A stretch of DNA of 56,703 nucleotides, taken from positions 1-56,703 of IMG/VR virus record IMGVR_UViG_3300033141_000963. One strand, written 5' to 3'. The notes below the pieces were generated by a model. That model did no database searches and was not told the origin of the DNA. It saw nothing but the letters and a program-made list of their open reading frames with translations. The stretch comes from a virus. Shown here in pieces: positions 52,478 to 56,703 of the stretch. The translations under genes and the position numbers were made by a program. Every line of letters starts with the position of its first letter. Position 1 is the stretch's first letter.

Positions 52478-53619
52478 TGATATACCTCTTTTGCTTGATT
52501 GATTAATGGTAAAATATCTTCTGTAACCTCGTTGGTGCTCATTTCACCAACATCGCTTTTATTAATATCAACTATATAAACCCTATAGGTTCTTTCAAGT
52601 TGATCTTTAATTTTCTCAGCAGCCTCTTGTCCGGCATTGTTTTCATCATTATCCATTATAATAACAACTGTTAATGCACCCGATTCATCTATAAGATGTC
52701 TCTGAGGTGGGTTTAGCGATGTACCGAACAGGGCTACAGAGTTATGAATACCTGATTCCTCAAGTCTCCATACGTTTCCGGGGGATTCTACAAGTATTAT
52801 CACTCCGCTAGAGACAATATGTTCTTTGGCCTTATGATAATTATACAATGCTTTTTCCTTCTCAAACCCTTTTGTGTGCCTCCATTTCGGAAAATAAAAG
52901 CAATCTTTTTGAGGATCGTGATAAGAGCCGCATTTTTCACATGCATCGAATATACTTCTTCCAGTAAACCCGATGATAGTTTCTCCGAGGTCATCATAAA
53001 CTGGAACAACTGCTCGATTAAACATTGGCTTACCATAGGTCTTGCAAGTACCAACGTCATAATCATCAAGGACTTCTATTCCGTATCCACGTTTGAGATA
53101 ATATTGAGATGGAATCTCTACTCTGTCTCTATAAAAGTCTCTTGTTATTGTTCCACGAGCTTTGCTGCCAGACAAGCCAGAAACCATTCGGTTAAATTCA
53201 TGGTTGCCAGAATCAATTGATTGACCCTTTAGACCATTAAAGTTTAATTTATATCTGTCCAGCAAGAACTCGATAGTCTGATCGAAAGATACTGTTTTAT
53301 CCCCCGGAACATTCCAACCATATTTGATTCGTGAAAGTCCTCCACGAATCATACTTAACAATGAAGTCCCAAAATGAGCTTCACATCCATGAGTCCTACA
53401 TTTGTAATGAACTCTATAGTCTGCATCATAGTAAAGATTCAAAGCTGTCTTGTTATCACCGCCGTGAATAAAACATTCTGAGAAATAAACTTTCTGACCT
53501 CGATGGTGTTCAACATCAAAGTAGTCATAAATATCTTCAAGATTATCTAGGACGACTTCTGTTAGCTCATTTATCTTTGATTGATCTTTATATTTAGAAA
53601 GCCACGTCTTCTTCGTCAT
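52474..53619 (-). CDS. dnaG: DnaG-type DNA primase
   Basis: I choose the ATG at 53619 (381 aa), preceded by GGAAGAAG; an in-frame ATG at 53643 would add eight residues. A CHC2-like zinc site occupies residues about 49-79 (ECFIHGGDNKT, YKCRTHGCEAHFG). The middle has YYLKRGYGIEVLDDYDVGTC and a second Cys pair, FDACEKCGSYHD. The TOPRIM centre has Glu278 in VIILVESPGNVWRLEE, and Asp323/Asp325 in VVIIMDNDENNAGQEAAEKI. It makes RNA primers on the lagging strand. It overlaps the helicase gene by 26 nt, as expected for a primase-helicase pair. Confidence 0.85.
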   Translation of the reverse strand: MTKKTWLSKYKDQSKINELTEVVLDNLEDIYDYFDVEHHRGQKVYFSECFIHGGDNKTALNLYYDADYRVHYKCRTHGCEAHFGTSLLSMIRGGLSRIKYGWNVPGDKTVSFDQTIEFLLDRYKLNFNGLKGQSIDSGNHEFNRMVSGLSGSKARGTITRDFYRDRVEIPSQYYLKRGYGIEVLDDYDVGTCKTYGKPMFNRAVVPVYDDLGETIIGFTGRSIFDACEKCGSYHDPQKDCFYFPKWRHTKGFEKEKALYNYHKAKEHIVSSGVIILVESPGNVWRLEESGIHNSVALFGTSLNPPQRHLIDESGALTVVIIMDNDENNAGQEAAEKIKDQLERTYRVYIVDINKSDVGEMSTNEVTEDILPLINQAKEVYQ

Positions 53620-55048
53620 CTTCTTCTTCCGTATAAGAACCACCTTCTGCTAATTCATAAGCTGTTTGTCCTTCGGTGAGTTTTGCATATGCACCTTTCA
53701 TGAGGACATTGATATAATCGCCATCGTCTAGTCCCTCGCCATGTCTAGCGATAATTGGTACTAGCTTTCGGTTGCCATTTTCAGGCCCATCTTGTGCGAT
53801 CTCTTCATCTGATTTCTGCTTATAAATCGTAAAGTTTGAACATAGCCACATGATTCTATCAGAACCACTAGCCGCATCAGTTGATTCTTTATTAATACCA
53901 TCCCTATTAAGCTGAATGAAAGAAAGGATTGGTACTTCGTATCGAAGTGCGAAGTTGTGTAACGCAGTCATCATGAAACCTAGAAGCTGAAATTCCTTGA
54001 GGTCGCTCTTGGCAAGCTCAGATGCTTCCATAAGTTTCAAATAGTCATAAACAATAACGCAGTCTTTTGCTTTGCCTTGGTCATTAAGACCAACTACTTT
54101 GGCAATCCAACGCCGCATGATTGATACTTGATCCTCGAATGGTTTGCCACCAATGTTTTTATGGTAGAACGGAATGTTCTTTTTCTTATTAGCCAACTCC
54201 ATAAGGGAGTTTTTCCTAAAGTCATTCTTAGCAAATTGACCAGTTTCAATATCATTGATAGTGGCTTTACCAGCAGTTCCATATGAAAGCATGGAGCCTC
54301 CACGATTTTGCTGGTCTTTCTTTGTCATCTCGGTATCGAGATAGAGAACAGGAATATCTCGGTTAGCAATATCCGCCCCCATGTTAAGGCCAATCAAGCT
54401 CTTACCAACCTTGGTTCTAGCTCCGATAACATTCACGGTTCCCTTTCTCAATCCACCACCGATTGCAAAGTCATACTTTGTAAATCCAGTGGCAATACCG
54501 ATTTGGTCAATTTGATTCTCTGCCCTATCTTCTAGGTACTCATCCAAGTCACCGAACAAAAGTTCAGGTGCATCGTCATGGTCATTAAGAAGAGAGGTGA
54601 AGTCAAAGATTGATTCTTCTGCAAGCCCCAAGATATGAGATACAGACTCATCACCCTTTAATTGCAAATATTTCTCTTTGGTATCATCAAGCTGATCTAC
54701 CATCATTCTAGCTATTTGTAGCTTCCTCGCCTTTGCAGCGAACTTTCTGACGTTCTCAAAAAGAACAGGAAACTTCATGATTGCATTTAGATGTGCGATC
54801 TCATTTTTATTGTTAAAGAAATCACTAAGACCTATCTCTTTAGCAGATGATAAGATCGAAGGTACATCAATTTTCCTTGTATCATCTTCCTCTAATAGTC
54901 TTTTTACGCAAGCAAAAATTATAGAGTTAGAATCAATAGTAAAAGTGTTGGTATCTACAATGTCAGCAACATCAAAATACGCCTCAGAGCCATGTCTAAC
55001 AATACCTGATAGAACTGCTCTCTCTGCTGCTGGATCAGCTAAAATCAT
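53594..55048 (-). CDS. dnaB: DnaB-type replicative helicase
   Basis: This 484-aa protein has the usual two-domain layout: N-terminal helical domain (about 1-120) and RecA-like C-terminal domain. Walker A is GARTKVGKS (about 209-217), and LDTEMTKKDQQNR (about 238-250) holds the catalytic Glu. Walker B is VIVYDYLKLM (331-340), and a late HNFALRYEVPILSFIQLNRD matches the DnaB sensor region. It unwinds DNA ahead of the phage polymerase and works with the overlapping primase gene. The C-terminal tail is acidic (YTEEEDDEEDVAF). It lies 5 nt after the basic zinc protein. Confidence 0.88.
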   Translation of the reverse strand: MILADPAAERAVLSGIVRHGSEAYFDVADIVDTNTFTIDSNSIIFACVKRLLEEDDTRKIDVPSILSSAKEIGLSDFFNNKNEIAHLNAIMKFPVLFENVRKFAAKARKLQIARMMVDQLDDTKEKYLQLKGDESVSHILGLAEESIFDFTSLLNDHDDAPELLFGDLDEYLEDRAENQIDQIGIATGFTKYDFAIGGGLRKGTVNVIGARTKVGKSLIGLNMGADIANRDIPVLYLDTEMTKKDQQNRGGSMLSYGTAGKATINDIETGQFAKNDFRKNSLMELANKKKNIPFYHKNIGGKPFEDQVSIMRRWIAKVVGLNDQGKAKDCVIVYDYLKLMEASELAKSDLKEFQLLGFMMTALHNFALRYEVPILSFIQLNRDGINKESTDAASGSDRIMWLCSNFTIYKQKSDEEIAQDGPENGNRKLVPIIARHGEGLDDGDYINVLMKGAYAKLTEGQTAYELAEGGSYTEEEDDEEDVAF

Positions 55049-55053
55049 TTAAA

Positions 55054-55617
55054 TCACCATCCCGCTTGAGTAGAACAAGAATTACATTTCCAACGATTAA
55101 CATTTGCGACAAGTGCAGAAGAAACTTCATATTCATCTCCACACACACAACAATCGACATCAACTAAAGATGACTGCCTTTTAGGTTTTTTAAAGCTAGT
55201 TCTTTGACTTCTAGCCTTCTCATCTTCTGCTGATGCGTTACTCAATTCTACTCGCTCATTTGCATCAAGACCAGCATTACCGATCATTTCTTCAAACTTA
55301 TTTTCTCTTGGTCTATCAATATCCATAGGTAAAACTCTACAGGACTTTCCCCTAGAGCCTCTGCTTTTACCTTTTCTCTTGGATTTTCTCTTGCCAGACC
55401 TTCTGCCTGAATCCTCTTGAGCTTGAGCTTTACTCTTAGAGTTTCCTCTGCCTTTTCTTCTTTTATTAGGTGAGCCTTCCCTTGTAGAATGAATGTGAGT
55501 GTTAAACGTCTTTTCTTCTTCTTGGGGTTGTGGCTCATTATTACCACCCAGCAACTCTACTAAATCATCCTCGCTTAATTTATCTAATAGTTTTGCTATG
55601 AGTTCTTTTTTATTCAT
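55054..55617 (-). CDS. Basic linker protein with C-terminal zinc knuckle, unknown
   Basis: This 187-aa protein has a short acidic helix at the start (ELIAKLLDKLSEDDLVELLG), then about 60 residues that are mostly Lys, Arg, Gly and Ser (NKRRKGRGNSKSKAQ, SGKRKSKRKGKSRGSRGKS). It ends in a zinc knuckle (Cys-Cys-x-Cys-Gly...Cys-x2-Cys, VDCCVCGDEYEV and KCNSCS). The basic middle is likely disordered and binds nucleic acid. It lies between the 162-aa unknown and DnaB genes (ATGA overlap upstream). It could load the helicase or bind single-stranded DNA; no family recognised. Confidence 0.5.
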   Translation of the reverse strand: MNKKELIAKLLDKLSEDDLVELLGGNNEPQPQEEEKTFNTHIHSTREGSPNKRRKGRGNSKSKAQAQEDSGRRSGKRKSKRKGKSRGSRGKSCRVLPMDIDRPRENKFEEMIGNAGLDANERVELSNASAEDEKARSQRTSFKKPKRQSSLVDVDCCVCGDEYEVSSALVANVNRWKCNSCSTQAGW

Positions 55618-56102
55618 TTCATCACCTTTGCCCTTTGCAGGTTCACAAACAAATCTCCTATATTTTTTACAGAAGTTGCTAAATATGTTAATCTCTCTGC
55701 ACGTTGCTCTGCATAATTTTTAAGACGCAACAAGTCTTTTGTGTGGGAGTTCTCATTTACAGCTTGTATGAATTGACTATCCCATGAGCCTCTGTACTGA
55801 GCTTCCTTGCCAGAAATCAGAGACTTTATTTTATTAGCTGCCCACTTTGCTCTTGCAGATTCTCTATTGTAGCACCTTTGCAGATGAAAAGAAAAACCAG
55901 CAAGAAGAATAGCCGCTTGAGCACAATCTTCAATACTCAACCGTTCCATTTGTTCTCTGGACATAGACATATATTTCTTGACTTCGGTTTCCTGTTCATG
56001 CGTTTCAGAATAACCAGACAATCCGACCTTGGTTTCATATTCATCCAAAGCGACATCTAGTTTTCCCATCTGGTCTAACGCGATTGAATTATCTCTTTCC
56101 AT
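55614..56102 (-). CDS. Recombination/replication-associated protein, unknown
   Basis: This 162-aa helical protein starts at an ATG with AAGGTGGAGGA immediately upstream; it overlaps the nuclease gene by 28 nt. It contains LDEYETKVGLSGYSETHEQE, SREQMERLSIEDCAQAAIL, FSFHLQRCYNRESARAKWAA and RLTYLATSVKNIGDLFVNLQ. I recall similar proteins beside RecA- or UvsX-like genes in aquatic phages; the name is unknown to me. A recombination mediator role (UvsY-like) is a guess from order and helical pattern. Confidence 0.45.
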   Translation of the reverse strand: MERDNSIALDQMGKLDVALDEYETKVGLSGYSETHEQETEVKKYMSMSREQMERLSIEDCAQAAILLAGFSFHLQRCYNRESARAKWAANKIKSLISGKEAQYRGSWDSQFIQAVNENSHTKDLLRLKNYAEQRAERLTYLATSVKNIGDLFVNLQRAKVMK

Positions 56103-56482
56103 TCCTCCACCTTTTTATCATATGGTAGTTCAATGAGAGTGATGTTATTTGTTTCACACCAATCTCTTTTGTCGGTATCATTCTTTCTCTGATTTAGAAA
56201 GTCCTGTGCGGAAGCATGGTACATAGTATTAAACTTATAATGCTGTTGACCATGAACTTCCACAGCTAATTTAATATTATTAATAAAGAAGTCTAGATAT
56301 TGAGTCTTACTTCTTGGTTTGATAGGAACTTCTTCAAGAATACGCATTGTCGGAAACAACTCGTAAAGAATTTTCCTAGCCTCAGTGTGGAGTTTTGATC
56401 TACGTCTAGAATCGCTTGCAGTAACAATATCTCCAGTTGGCTTCCAAGTGCTTACATTTCCATGTAAATCTCTTACTTTCAT
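56075..56482 (-). CDS. VSR-like/restriction-fold endonuclease
   Basis: This 135-aa protein has a compact restriction-endonuclease-like core: TQYLDFFINN (Asp64), KLAVEVHGQQHYKF (Glu75, His77, His81), then FLNQRKNDTDKRDWCETN and ITLIELPYD. This E-x-H-G-x-Q-H pattern recurs in phage nucleases near recombination genes. It starts with ATGA overlap at the end of the RecA-like gene. It may process recombination intermediates or nick DNA. The family is related to, but shorter than, the 264-aa homing-type enzyme at 37652-38446. Confidence 0.65.
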   Translation of the reverse strand: MKVRDLHGNVSTWKPTGDIVTASDSRRRSKLHTEARKILYELFPTMRILEEVPIKPRSKTQYLDFFINNIKLAVEVHGQQHYKFNTMYHASAQDFLNQRKNDTDKRDWCETNNITLIELPYDKKVEEWKEIIQSR

Positions 56483-56703
56483 GCCATGCCTACCATCTCG
56501 AATACCTGTTGCCTTAATTCATCATAGTATTCTGGGTTATTCTCTAGATAAGTTGCAAAGTTAGACATACCTTGAACCTTCTCACCATTAGGTAAAGTTA
56601 GCCAAGTCTTTCCTTCTACTAATCCATAATCCTTAGCCAATTCAGCTAATTCATATTCATTCCAGATACCATGCCCATACTTAATTATACTCGTAACTTT
56701 TTG
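56479..56703 (-). CDS. RecA-family recombinase, C-terminal fragment
   Basis: The frame is open from the window edge to TGA at 56479-56481, giving the last 74 residues. It ends with a RecA-type C-terminal domain: IIKYGHGIWNEYELAELAKD, then EGKTWLTLPNGEKVQGMSN and FATYLENNPEYYDELRQQV. This is close in order to RecA's W-Y-x-x-x-G-E-K-I-G-Q-G-K-x-N-A...L-x-x-N-P-x-x-x-x-E-I. ATPase motifs lie outside the window. It probably does strand exchange for phage recombination. The stop overlaps the start of the nuclease gene (ATGA). Confidence 0.7.
   Translation of the reverse strand, partial: QKVTSIIKYGHGIWNEYELAELAKDYGLVEGKTWLTLPNGEKVQGMSNFATYLENNPEYYDELRQQVFEMVGMA

Noticed and set aside
1-56703. tRNA genes, CRISPR arrays, insertion sequences, attachment sites
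   Set aside because: Gene spacing leaves no intergenic stretch over 100 bases; none of the gaps showed cloverleaf, direct-repeat or inverted-terminal-repeat patterns by eye.

Overview
This window is part of the genome of a large, virulent-type tailed bacteriophage with AT-rich DNA. The evidence is a complete head-to-tail connector and tail module on one strand and a phage-encoded DNA replication and recombination module on the other. I see no tRNA, rRNA, integrase, transposase, CRISPR array or host housekeeping gene. The host cannot be named from the sequence. Several virion proteins match, from memory, families common in uncultured aquatic tailed phages. No tail sheath and no contractile-tail baseplate genes are visible, so a long flexible (siphovirus-like) tail is the best inference. 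Terminase, portal, capsid and lysis genes are not in the window.

Plus strand, 1-36,492 (late/structural arm). Positions 1-8,045 hold a set of beta-rich virion or fibre proteins (partial gene, 586 aa, 846 aa, 544 aa, 224 aa, and a 287-aa repeat protein). Positions 8,076-11,499 hold small proteins and the neck (adaptor, zinc-binding head-closure candidate, connector, tail-terminator candidate). At 11,576-12,739 lies the probable tail tube protein, fenced by a late-type promoter and a strong terminator. Positions 12,818-15,127 hold probable tail-assembly factors. They are followed by a 3,291-aa tape measure protein (15,212-25,087), a distal-tail candidate, a 3,101-aa tail-tip/central-fibre protein made largely of short repeats, and a small Cys- and Gly-rich protein. 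Three plus-strand hairpin terminators and two TATAAATA-type late promoter candidates divide this arm into units.

Minus strand, 56,703-36,556 (replication and glycan arm). Twenty-six genes run head to tail with 1-28 nt overlaps or gaps of about a dozen bases, like one translationally coupled transcript. In transcription order they are: the C-terminus of a RecA-type recombinase, a VSR-like nuclease, two unknown genes, DnaB-type helicase, DnaG-type primase, a small protein, a dNMP kinase, a RecB/Cas4-like Fe-S nuclease, the N-terminal part of DNA polymerase III alpha, a small protein, a DnaQ-like exonuclease, the C-terminal part of polymerase III alpha, and a sigma-70-like factor. Then comes a ten-gene block dominated by glycosyltransferases with a nucleotidyltransferase and a methyltransferase-like remnant, followed by a homing-endonuclease-like gene, a probable ssDNA-annealing protein and a zinc-ribbon protein. 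The two arms converge on a bidirectional hairpin terminator at about 36,502-36,533.

How it fits together: the minus arm supplies DNA synthesis and recombination and a sigma factor that may direct late transcription of the plus arm from TATAAATA-like sites. The glycosyltransferase block may decorate virions, phage DNA or the host surface. The most unusual features are the polymerase III alpha gene broken into two ORFs with an exonuclease and a small gene between them, a virion protein with a clean 59-residue higher-order repeat, and the very long tape measure and fibre genes. No gap between genes exceeds 100 bases; the largest (4,779-4,873, 11,500-11,575, 12,740-12,817, 15,128-15,211) contain the terminators and promoters listed.
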